Shown here in pieces: positions 33,801-42,000 of a DNA stretch of 64,000 nucleotides. A program made the position numbers and the translations under genes. Position 1 is the stretch's first letter. The number at the start of each line of letters is the position of its first letter. Under the pieces are notes generated by a model, which did not search any database, was not told where the DNA came from, and saw only the letters and a program-made list of their open reading frames with translations. Source of the DNA: Laccaria trichodermophora. Its lineage: Eukaryota > Basidiomycota > Agaricomycetes > Agaricales > Hydnangiaceae. The stretch is taken from the NCBI GenBank assembly GCA_018417955.1, contig JACTVC010000002.1, positions 3,224,001-3,288,000 on the forward strand. Direction: 5' to 3'.

Positions 33801-35749
33801 TAGGTTCTGCACGTTTTGCAGCAGATACTGGCCAAACACTTACTGACTTTTACTCTGTGGATACACTGGGGGTTGAGTGTGATCCAGTCACTGGGAAAAA
33901 GCCTCGTGGAAGACCTAAGAAAACTGCTGTATGCAAAACTATCAGTCCAAAGCTTCAAAATTTACTTTGGAACTTGCGCCATTCTGCCTCTGACCATGTT
34001 CCTGGAAAACTTTCACTGTGTATTGGTATGCCAGTTATAATACGAAATAATGATGCAACAGAATTATGTATAACAAAAGGTCAAGAAGGTCATGTCGTTG
34101 GATGGGATGCAAAGTTGGGCCCAAGTGGACAACGAATCCTTGAAACTTTGTTTGTAAAGCTTGATCGTCCTGCCAAGACAATCAAGATTGAGGGATTGCC
34201 TGAGAATGTAGTTCCACTAGTAAAGAACAGCAGGTCTATTGAATGTATCTGTCCAAGTGATGTTACTCTCACTATATCTCGTTCTCAAGTGTCTGTGCTG
34301 CCCAACTTTGCAATGACGGACTATGCATCGCAAGGAAAGACTCGTCCATTTAATGTGGTGGATTTAAACAGCTGTCGTAACCACTTATCTTACTATACTG
34401 CTCTTTCTAGAAGTGCAACATGTGAAGGGACTGTAATTGTACAAGGATTTGACCCATCAAAAATCACCTGTGGTGCATCTGGTTATCTTCGACAAGAGTT
34501 TAGAGAACTTGAGCTTCTTGATGACATTACCAACCTTAGATACAATGGTCAATTACCTGAATCAATCAATGGGCAACTGCGCAATTCTGTTTTACGTCAG
34601 TATCAACAGCTCAAAGGGAAGGGGTATTGTCCACAGCATGTGATGGGGCCAATCAGATGGAGTGAAATGTATCCAATGCAAACTTTCCAAGTGATTACTG
34701 ATAGTTCATGGACACTCACCACAAAATCAACCACTGATAAGGCAACTGAAGAGGTCAACATTCAATCACAAAAGAAAAGTAAAAATGTCACAGGATGTTT
34801 TGTTCCTGCACAGGGATCAAAGGCAATTGCATCTACACTGAAAAGGAAGGCAGAGGAGGGTCTGAATTCTGATGAACCTAAATCAAAGAAGATTAGAGCC
34901 AGCTTTGGACCTACACCTGAAACTCCTGTTGGGATTCTTTGGGATTCAGTAAATTACAGCTGCTCGTATGATTCTCTATTTACAATTTTGTGTGAGATTT
35001 GGATTTACAATCCAAAAGGCTGGACAAAAACATTTTATTCATTTGGTAACCAAGGAAAAATATTGTCAGAAGGATACAAAAAAGTTATCAGAGGTCTTGA
35101 AACTTTAGAAAATGTTAGGAATGATGTGCGTGCATCACTTAAACAAGAAAACTCAGATTTATTTCCAAGTGGACAAACTGGGACTGATATCCGGGATTTA
35201 ATCTCATACATTTTTACTTCACATCACAACATTAGCTTGGGCTACCACAGAGTATCATGTAATACATGTGATTTTTTTCAAGATCTTGATAATCCACCTG
35301 AAAGAGTCATGTCAATACTTGATGGAACTTATAAGTCAATTAATGAATGGTTGCAACAATGGCTCATGGAACCAAGCATATGTGATTGTGGTTCTCCAAT
35401 GGCAACTTCCCGAATGTATGATCAACCCCCTTCACTTCTTGTATTCAGTTTGAATACAAGTAGAGTCTCAATCAGCAAGACTATTCGTATTAAAGGCTCC
35501 AATGGTAAGTTCACAGTCCTTCCACTGAGAGGCATAATTTATTCTGGTGGATTTCACTTTACATCTTATATAATTACCCCTGGAAAAGAGGTGTGGTATC
35601 ATGATGGTATGGTGACTAAGAGACATTGCATAAAGAAGGGGCATCTTACTGATTTTACAGAAGATTCTTTGAAGACCAGTGTAGAGAAAAATTCATCTGG
35701 TGAGTCAGTTGAGCGGCATGCAGTTGTAGTACTTTACTCTAAAAAATAA
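27845..35749 (+). CDS. Helitron Rep/PIF1-helicase with C-terminal USP-like protease domain
   Basis: This single frame of 2,634 codons has no intron. The first about 330 residues are hydrophobic and unlike a protein domain, so true translation may begin near 28838 (MPLELLKGKI). A Cys-rich module (CAVC near 476, CNTC near 535) resembles the domain that precedes fungal Helitron helicases. The Rep domain has FITLSPAD near 922, the HUH motif LTLHLHLLLW near 1008 and the catalytic-Tyr region VGYITEYVTK near 1212. An acidic stretch lies near 1380-1460. The SF1B helicase has Walker A GGMGGTGKS near 1745, FLDEVSM near 1823 and TDYASQGKT near 2157. The end (2365-2630) has NYSCSYDSLF, GGFHFTSYI and WYHDGM, the Cys, His and Asp boxes of a ubiquitin-specific-protease-like fold. 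No internal stop occurs, so the element may be active. Confidence 0.85.
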   Translation: MTANILCPPSTMHPYWWTLLLLTIIPLLLTIYPVDTNIESKAICQGLIAVGNNPSRHAPIIEIENNPSLLAHVDYVNDIEIHLTMQRDWEIDVQAMTNSVIADEFQELKVKVTCIIHSLFGFTLEYLCSQIPALVYYSAIVYSLSVNYAVKLCILLALRFSRHCTFRHVYANKLRLFQEHLSFSLPALFVRHRFVVHLSSFILISKIIQYIMAYTFISFSSISNWYGYELLLTNRVSAIQVSTINEPYLHSIKHWYGYGCPCQAMMAVVPSIQYGGGKISTNLSEIKNYITPYSLELQNATSVNYKYIGQFVLQAAQAELRKNPELLICYMPLELLKGKISLVQAKSIAKMHNVTISSKSPVAEVLEVLSAHMCSSRCSQFYTLFAPEKPALTSSERQAKWYKGLSKADKKKIIKKKYIKCLKGPTYKIKRSKENKSTYQTSKITNFPPKPPSQKLIHKIIGGFCEDTLPSKLLESGCAVCGQLTKLSDVLKRSDTSSNLEPLIREGVSRIERKSEHDEIHEISGPVIDDDCKYICNTCNKSLDKGKIPTNALCNGFWLGKIPDELACLTYVEQLLISRVRHNRCIIKVASGRYKMHANAITFQNPVAKIYDTLPPPLEELDEVLAVMFTGPCQPTKKDLQRTPLLVRRKQISKALEWLKLNHSDYFDIGISQENLSQYPLSDAPVVIDYRQSIINREREATSVHDNEEEIGTEEGPCTFVVQGLTGEEYSTMSLEAIKARALKHLTSNKKIMFAGHSQQPNSIYNNPQLFPAMLPWLFPYGLGGIGNDMIPHNISTMAHKRLLLMYHDKRFQMDPHFPLIAFNHEQIQQSTTGGYLTTKKSSFESVTERLLNLDMQVISSINKRLASGERVKPETEQEKECFQLLKDLDSVGGHVQGSTTSKKYMRNEVWSLISYIGAPSWFITLSPADGKHPICLYFADTNTEFRPELTFSPECSTLIAKNPVAAARFFHFICENFIKHVLGVGSNHPGLYGETDAYYGTVEQQGRLTLHLHLLLWIKGALSPQDIRDRIMDPSSDFQKCIVEYLESVHKGELHGGSFEEIRAQCQDAQKNDPEYKNPTHTMPIPPPPLCKNRGCNKCLRCTNLKVWWGKFHATTDDILSRSNHHGCRRPEIDGEDPTKVKRKGCLNAQGQCKARFPREIVEETMVDPLSGALKIKKGEMWLNTFTPELTYLLRCNTDTTSLMSGTAIKAVVGYITEYVTKTGLNSYTAFDAVRQVFNRNSEMIGGNDDRQNTARRLMTKMVNALTARMEIGSPMASLYLLGNPDHYTSHKFTLFYWKNFVREARNPWMITTENDTSKSAVSDEKEMPEKVVLQKYEGMYIGLSNVYDYIYRPIAYEKMSLYDWIRKAKKEKRTKEEQQEFDAHYDKNENEVESDDESVTEGEDELNFLGGGATTCDIEDESIDELLGEDSDDELNNYENFYNDEPDSQEFLPDHPQHCTHKVVVVDEESALIPNFVGGGLPRRDQGDREYYCSTMLSLFKPWRNGKDLKLEDESWDEAFCGYSFSARQLELMNNFNIKYECNDARDDYSAQMKKKGEREGILGSWDNTGGELDANFPDFGEDGPLDVDESLYMLGDPNSINNQKLHEMNRIENVVQNAGWLDPCIGNIDPVDVNFKPEKERTGSQWNVLVQSLKKLFLETRSKNLPVAKADKERNGTSQNEVVVDDISYLDKKFKAKKEEEQKMIDDIAQTFSLNEEQERAFRIVANHATMKESEQLKMYLGGMGGTGKSQVIKSLIALFDKRNEAHRIMILAPTGSAAALLNGSTYHSALGVKSDSRRNHNENSTMAQVRSRLDGVDYIFLDEVSMISCYELYKISAQLAKGRNNMDVPFGGINMIFAGDFAQLMPVQGQALYNGTVGTSVDASMSERGQQSAIGKALWHQVTTVVMLRKNMRQNTQSVEDAKLRTALENMRYAACTVDDIIFLRSRVAGRRPNQPKLADKRFRNVSIITALNSQKDRINELGSARFAADTGQTLTDFYSVDTLGVECDPVTGKKPRGRPKKTAVCKTISPKLQNLLWNLRHSASDHVPGKLSLCIGMPVIIRNNDATELCITKGQEGHVVGWDAKLGPSGQRILETLFVKLDRPAKTIKIEGLPENVVPLVKNSRSIECICPSDVTLTISRSQVSVLPNFAMTDYASQGKTRPFNVVDLNSCRNHLSYYTALSRSATCEGTVIVQGFDPSKITCGASGYLRQEFRELELLDDITNLRYNGQLPESINGQLRNSVLRQYQQLKGKGYCPQHVMGPIRWSEMYPMQTFQVITDSSWTLTTKSTTDKATEEVNIQSQKKSKNVTGCFVPAQGSKAIASTLKRKAEEGLNSDEPKSKKIRASFGPTPETPVGILWDSVNYSCSYDSLFTILCEIWIYNPKGWTKTFYSFGNQGKILSEGYKKVIRGLETLENVRNDVRASLKQENSDLFPSGQTGTDIRDLISYIFTSHHNISLGYHRVSCNTCDFFQDLDNPPERVMSILDGTYKSINEWLQQWLMEPSICDCGSPMATSRMYDQPPSLLVFSLNTSRVSISKTIRIKGSNGKFTVLPLRGIIYSGGFHFTSYIITPGKEVWYHDGMVTKRHCIKKGHLTDFTEDSLKTSVEKNSSGESVERHAVVVLYSKK

Positions 35750-35836
35750 ATATATATTACTATATATATATAGTTTTTGTTAATATATGATAATATGTGA
35801 GCTTAAACATATAGCTACACTATAAATGCTACTACA

Positions 35837-35891
35837 GTTGCAAAAAAAGAGGACTCGTATCTGCCGTGCTTGCAACGGCCTCTTACACAAG
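35837..35891 (+). repeat. 3' terminus of the helicase-bearing Helitron
   Basis: This is the last 55 bp of the element: an A-run, GAGGACTCGT (inverse of the family 5' end), a 17-nt hairpin with a perfect 5-bp stem, and CTCTTACACAAG. An additional outer pairing AAGAGG/CCTCTT encloses the hairpin. Confidence 0.85.
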
Positions 35892-37665
35892 TGGTTTTAT
35901 GCCGGTAAGCGTATTAAACAATGTCGTCCATGCCTTTGTTTTCACTCGTGGTTAGCGGATAAGCAAGATATGAAACATCTGGAAAATCTGGATAACATCG
36001 ATGTTGCTGGAGATATTCCTGTTGGTTGGCCACTGACGTTGATCAACAATCAAATAGTACACAGACCCCTCCAGAGCCCACAAAGCAAGATTTTTTTCAA
36101 CTACTCAGCATTTATAAATTTATGGTTTACGTTGTGTTTGTAGCATCGGCCGCCACCCCAGCTCGGCTCTTAGTTCCCCCGATTGAAAGTAATGAGAGTG
36201 ATCGTACGCGAAGCACCCCTCATCCAGACGCTGATTTAGCATCCGACCAGTACCAAGGCGGCGTCGCGGTTGATGACAACTTTCAGATGCACCAAACCGA
36301 ACCAGACCTGCCCCAGAGTGATGAGGATGACAGCGGAGAAGATGACGATGAACTTCAGGGTGACTACGAAGCTGACAGCTCCAAGCTTAAGCAGAGTCAT
36401 ATTCGGGATTTATTGCAACATGATCGTGATCACGATATATTCATGGGAAATCTGAGTGATTTATCGGAGTCTTCTGACGATGACTCCGTCCCAGATACAA
36501 ACAGCCAAAAGGGAGGCACAAGTCCAACAAATCCAAAAGCGGAGACGCCAGCATCCAGATCCGAAACCAAGCGTGGCGGGGCAAAAATAGCTGTAATGGG
36601 GATTGGGTCTACTGCTGAGTGGCCCATCGACGAAGCTGAATTGGAGCAGATGAAGGCAAGCTCGTTTAGCGATCAAAATGTGTAGTGATCGGCTTGAGGC
36701 TCACTTTTCAACCAGGCGCCACTTCCCACACCGAATTTAATGTTGAAGAAAATTGCCAAGGTGAATTTGTTTCCCATCCAAGTTGCCGTGAAGCTCAAGC
36801 TGGGTTCGACATTTTAGAAGTTCGAAAGTCCAAAAGAATATCTACTCTACGGCCCGTACCTGGATGATGGTCCCGTCCAATACAAACCTACCTTCCACGT
36901 CCATACTGCGTGATTCGTTTCTTATGGTGGTGACTAACGACGTTCCGGATTTGAATAGCACAAGGTAGATTTGCAACGCTTCGACGAGCTTTGGGGGTCG
37001 ATCACGAAGCACTATGCGCCCCCCGCTCCTGGAGAGCCTTTCCTACCGCTTCACTTGTCTAAGCCAGATGAGTCCATATTCTGGATTTCGGCATATGATG
37101 ATTTTAAGAAAATGTCTCATTTTCAAAAGCAAGATCTTATGCAGAAGAGGAAGGTCGTTGTTCTTACAGGGGTACCCACTGATGATTGTTCTTTCGACGA
37201 AGATGGCCTGAGTGAACTCGCGGGGCTTGATGTCGCAGTGGACATGCAAGGTACTTCAGCCTTTTACAAAGTCCATTGCTTTCATGAATTGTTTCGTTGC
37301 CAGATCTCTCAGTCAACATAAGGAACGGGAATTACAACGCACGATTACGATATGGAACTTTGCGCCAGCTGCTTGAGAGTTCACGCGACGAAAAGGGGCA
37401 CATCCTGAACGCCCTCAACTTTCCTTTAAGCACTTGCGATACTACTCCTGACGGTATTGCCAGTGATCTTTCGGCGTGGACCGCCACCGAGAGCACTCCT
37501 TGGTGTAACGATCATTGCTCGCCGTTCCCCACCAAAGATTTTCGCTGGGGTTTAGCTGCCAACACGAGTGCAGTGCATTTTTGGCATATAGACTCTGATG
37601 GGTTTGGCACATTCGTCAGCCCGTTGACTGGGGGGAAGTTGTGGATGGCTGCACGGCCCGTCAAC
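35892..37665 (+). CDS. JmjC gene B, 5' remnant and first half of the JmjC domain
   Basis: Coding sequence starts immediately after the Helitron 3' end, without an ATG: WFYAGKRIKQCRPCLCFHSW, which looks like the second half of a Cys-rich zinc-binding motif. The gene is therefore probably cut by the Helitron, and its 5' exons are not identified. An acidic, Ser-rich linker follows (ending GNLSDLSESSDDDSV), parallel to gene A. Around 36971-37317 lies VVVLTGVPTDD, also as in gene A. The JmjC core contains HIDSDGFGTF (H-x-D at 37585-37593) and GGKLWMAARPVN. Codon use is more GC-rich than in gene A. The frame is interrupted by a solo LTR at 37666. Confidence 0.6.
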
Positions 37666-38314
37666 TGTTACAGACTCTTTTTCTTACATGTACAAACACG
37701 CGCAGACACTTACATACTCTTAAGACGTATCTAGACCATACTGGACAGACTCTAGATACGCAACCCAGCTAGATTCCTTTTATGACTCATATTTACTTAG
37801 AATGACTCATATGACTCCTATCGAGTCATATGAATCATATGGACTCACTATGACTCGTATGACTCCATACGAGTCATAACGACTCATATCTCTGACTCAT
37901 AGTGACTCATACCCTTAGTATATAGATAGGGTACTTTCGTTTGTATTCGGTAGCTTGAACCTAGGCAATCAAAGCTTTAGTTCATCCCTCATCAGACCCT
38001 TGGAACTCTGATCGCCCTCGAACTCTATAGTCTTTCGACTTAGAGCCTCTATTGAAACCTCGAACGACTTAAGCCTTCACGTCGAAGACTTAGTCACTTA
38101 GGCCTAGTCAGCGTAAGACTATAAACGAACACCGAATCTCTATTTGAGCCGTTGCGCCATAGAGTATTGCGGGAACCTGTAGTGTCGTTATTCAGGGCAT
38201 AACGAACTGACAGCAAAGACTACGTCGTCTCAGAAGGGAACGTAGCACGAACGAAACCGACGAACTCGAAGCTTATCATAACTGCCCGTTACGCTTAACC
38301 ACCGTAACATCAAC
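37661..38314. repeat. 5-bp target duplication TCAAC around a solo LTR
   Basis: TCAAC at 37661-37665 and at 38310-38314 directly flank TGTTACAG... and ...CCGTAACA. Confidence 0.85.
37666..38309. mobile_element. solo LTR, 644 bp, in JmjC gene B
   Basis: The element starts TGTTAC and ends GTAACA, a 6-bp inverted terminus with the TG...CA rule of LTRs, and has a 5-bp target duplication. The interior has a run of 'gactcatatgactc' repeats at about 37770-37910. No internal region follows, so it is the product of LTR-LTR recombination. Removing it with one copy of TCAAC joins MAARPVN to SDPDAFSRLD in frame. Confidence 0.8.
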
Positions 38315-38542
38315 TCTGATCCAGATGCGTTTTCACGCCTCGACACTTTTTCGGGACGCTATACCGCAGAGGGCACAAATGAACATATTTTTGTCACTGA
38401 AGCCATACTTTTGGTTCCCGGGATAAAATTGTGAGCAGATCTCATTCTGAAAATGGTGCACAATTTCAACTGCAAGCACAGATACATGCCTCCTAACACG
38501 CCGCATTGTGTGGTTACCACCTCCCATTCAATCTGCCGCGGT
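38315..38542 (+). CDS. JmjC gene B, middle exons
   Basis: A short coding segment between two insertions. SDPDAFSRLDTFSGRYTAEG leads into EAILLVPGIK. A GT-AG intron (38428-38475, acceptor gcacag) follows, then YMPPNTPHCVVTTSHSICRG, which carries the third metal-ligand His of the JmjC fold. The frame stops at 38542, where the LTR retrotransposon begins, and continues as GHFYSSGAIRETI after 56247. Confidence 0.65.
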
Positions 38543-38932
38543 TGTAACGGCGAGCTAATGTACTACACAGTACTTGCTACTTCCCTTCTTACGTGACCTG
38601 GGATCATCATAATATTTACTTGTGTTTATCTATCATTATATAACGTTGTGTACATAACAAGGAGAAGACACTTTGCAACCACATATATATTACATGTGGA
38701 CGGAGTCACACCCTTTCTGTACGGCTAGGCAGCCATATGCCTCCCCTCCGGGATACAAGAGACCTGCGCCGGGTGACTGCGCCCCAGTTCCTGGGTCACA
38801 GGATAAACTACACGTGGTACCGCTTTGCGGCACCACGTTACGAACTCTTTCACGCGTACCACGAATATTCTCCGCTGCCATCTCGCACTCACGCCTTCGT
38901 CAAGAAGTCCCGAATCGCCCTACGGTTTCACA
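38543..38932 (+). repeat. 5' LTR, 390 bp
   Basis: Starts TGTAACGGCG, ends CGGTTTCACA. All long translated stretches are identical to those of the 3' LTR (55853-56242), so the two LTRs appear to be identical or nearly so. That points to a recent insertion. Confidence 0.9.
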
Positions 38933-38933
38933 A

Positions 38934-38951
38934 TGGTGGGGGCACCGCGGA
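38934..38951 (+). other. candidate primer-binding site
   Basis: TGGTGGGGGCACCGCGGA begins one base after the 5' LTR and starts with TGG, as expected for pairing with a tRNA 3' CCA end. The complementary strand has a plausible tRNA acceptor and T-stem layout. The tRNA is not identified. Confidence 0.4.
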
Positions 38952-39032
38952 CTTCATCAAGATGAAGTCCCTGAGTGCAGAAGCTCGGAGAAACTACATA
39001 AGGCAAGTCAGATCAACAGATCCTGTCAACTC

Positions 39033-42000
39033 ATGACAGTTTCCAGACCTTCCATTTCCCAAGCAAACCCAAAACCTAACAGAGGCGAGAAAACCGTTGA
39101 CCACGCCTCGAACGACGCTCCCATACCCTCGATAGCGCGATCACCCACTGCTTCCGAGGGTAACACTTCGGCTACGTCGAACAATGGTTCTCGGCCTTCA
39201 ATAATCCAGACGACATCGAAGAATCAATCTCTCCCAACCAACACGAGCTATGCCCAAGGCAGTTGCACGAAGAACTGCCAATGTCAGAATTTTGAAAGCC
39301 AGAACTTCCTCTCGCAGACAAGCCCTCAACAGTGCGAAGATGAGCCAATTGACGATCTATCCAGCCAAACCACCCTGGAATCCTCGTTAGCGCGAGATCT
39401 CGCAGCTTTCGAGGATGACAGCGCCTCTCGGGTGATTGACAGCTCCTCATCCTCGACTACTCTGTGTGAAGAGGAAGCCATAAACGACCAGACCACCCAA
39501 GTCATTCTCATGCCCTCGATAGCGTGGATAATCACTGCTTCTGAGGGTAATGACTCAGCTACAACGGACGTCGACTCTATTCCTTCCCCTTCCACGTTAG
39601 CGCGTACGTCCGCTGCTCTTGAAGATAACAACTTAGCCACGATGGGCATCGACTTTACATCTTCCGTACCTACGATAGCGCGATCATCCGCTGCTTTCAA
39701 AGGTAATCACCTGGCTATGACAGACAATGGCTTCACGCCGTCGACAACCCTGACCACGTTGAAACGACCTCTCCCAACCAACACGAGTGATGCCCGCGGC
39801 AGTTGCGCGCAGAACTGCCATCGGCAGGGCTTTGAAAGCCGGGACTCCCACTCGCAGTCAAGCTTTCAACCGCACGAAAACGAGCCGACCATCGACCTAA
39901 CCAGTCAATTCCCCCAGGAAACCTTGTCAGCACGAAGTCTCGCAGCCTTCAAGGGCGACAGCGTCTCTCAGCTCATCGACAGCTCATCGCTTTCGATTAC
40001 CCTGTGCGAAAATGGGAAGACGGACCAGCAAACTGCCCAAGTCGTTCCTGTACCCTCGATAGTGCGAATAACCGCCACTTCTGAGGGTAATAACTCAGCA
40101 ACGACAAACGTTGACTCTACTCTTTCCACATCCACGTTAGCGCGTTTGTCCGCTGCTTTTGAGGATAACGACTCAGCCAGGATGGGCAATAGCTCGACAT
40201 CTCTCTCACCTATGCTAGAGCGAATGCTCGCTGCCTTTGAGGGTAGCGGCCCAACTAGGATGAACTTCAACTCCGTGCTCTTCACGCCCTCGTTAACACT
40301 GATACCTGCCGTTTCTGAGGGTGGCCATGCAACCGCGACAAAACCTACTCTCCCCACCGACACGAGCCATGCCCATCATGGTTGCTCAAGGAACTGTCAC
40401 TCTCAGAGCCTTACAAGCGGGAAATTCCGGGTCCCTATGATTCTAACTATTATTACCTATGAAGAATTCCTTCCATGTCGACGTCCTAATCATCAACCGC
40501 CACCGTTCAAACCAGGCGTCTATGACAACCGCCACAGGATCGAATTCCACGACACCGACCACTCTACTAATTGTGAAATCGTAGTGTCAATAGGGATCAG
40601 AAAAAAAGGGAAAGGAGTGTCGATGACAGAAGAACCGAATATTGAAGTTGATCCTGCCTCTCGTAGTGATCCCTTACTCTCGATAGCACGAATACCCGTT
40701 GCTTTCGAGGGCAACAGCTCAACCACGACAGACGGCAACTCCATATCTCCCATACCCTCGTTAGCGCGAAGAACCGCTGCTTCTGAGGGCAATTCCCTAT
40801 CCATGTTAGTGTATACGCCCACCGTTCTCAAGGCTAACAGCTTGGTCACGATGGATGATGGCTCCGTTCCCCCCACACCTTCGATAGCGCGGTCGCTCGC
40901 TGCTTTCGAGGGTATCACTTTGGTTACATTGAGCAACAGATCTCGGCTGAGCGAAGACGACTCTACGCCTTCCCGACCCTCGTCAGTGCGAACAACGGCC
41001 ACTTTCGAGAGTAATGTCCGGACCATGAAGGCTGACGACTCCCCGTTTCCCTTACCCATGAAAGCGCGAACTCTCGCAGCCTTTGAGGGTAACGATCTAG
41101 CTAGGATGGAGGCTAGCTCTGTGTCCTTCATACCAGTGTTAGCACAGATGCCTGCTGCTTTCGTGAGCAACCAAGCATCTGCAACGATAAAGGGCTCTAC
41201 ACCATCTATGACCCCGGCGCCAGCAGGACGACTCAACCACGACGTTCCCAATTCCCTGAATCCAACGAAATCTACTCTCCCAACCGTCATGAGCTATGCC
41301 CGCCACACACGTTCAAGGAACTGTCGCTCTCGGTGCTTTAAGAACTGGAAATTCCGGACCCTGACAACTCAAGCAATTGTAGTCCATGAGGAATTCCCTC
41401 CTTGCCGATGCCCTAATCACTTACGACCACCGATTAAACCTGGTGGCCGCCAACAGGTCATTCCGTTACCCTACTCAGCGAAATTGACTACCGATCCTTC
41501 CAACAACATCACCAATTACGAAATAATAACTCCGATAAGGTGTAGGAAAAAAAGGAATGGAGTGTTGGTGATAGAAGAATCCGACTTCAAGGTCAATTAT
41601 CCCGCTCATAGTAGATTGTTACCCTCGTTGGCGCGGATACTCGCTGCTTCTGAGGGCAACAGCTCAACCATGAAGGACGATGGCTCTGCGTCTTCGATAC
41701 TCCTTGTAGTGCTAATATCTACTGTTTCCAAAGTGGCAGAGCGTCTAGATGGTAGTTTATCAGAACTTCCGAAACTGTTGATCATGAAAAAACCGTTGAA
41801 GGGACTAAGCCTCCCAATCTACATGAGTGGCGTTTGCTGCAGCTGCACAAGGAATTGCTACCCTCAGGACGTCGTAGGCAGGATTTCCCTTGCTCTGTCA
41901 GTCCAAACGGTTGTACCCGGGCCGGTAGTAACCCCCTGCCATCGATATCCTATCATCCATATGATCCCCCGACCATACGAAGATGAGTCAATTGTTAATC

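Larger units (their letters stand above)
27845..35891 (+). mobile_element. Helitron with complete Rep/helicase frame (5' border not found)
   Basis: The 3' end is well defined at 35891 by sequence shared with the two non-autonomous copies: GAGGACTCGT, the hairpin GCCGT-gcttgca-ACGGC, then CTCTTACACAAG, followed by T. The shared stretch is only about 55 bp, so these elements have little beyond the terminal signals in common. I searched 25046-28800 by eye for a 5' end like TTACGAGTCC and did not find one. It may be diverged, lie at the helicase start region, or be truncated. The start coordinate given here is therefore only the start of the open frame. Confidence 0.6.

Noticed and set aside
38673..39032. 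Reading the giant LTR-element frame from inside the 5' LTR
   Set aside because: The frame is open there but has no good start. The same text is in the 3' LTR, and the first plausible ATG after the LTR is at 39033.
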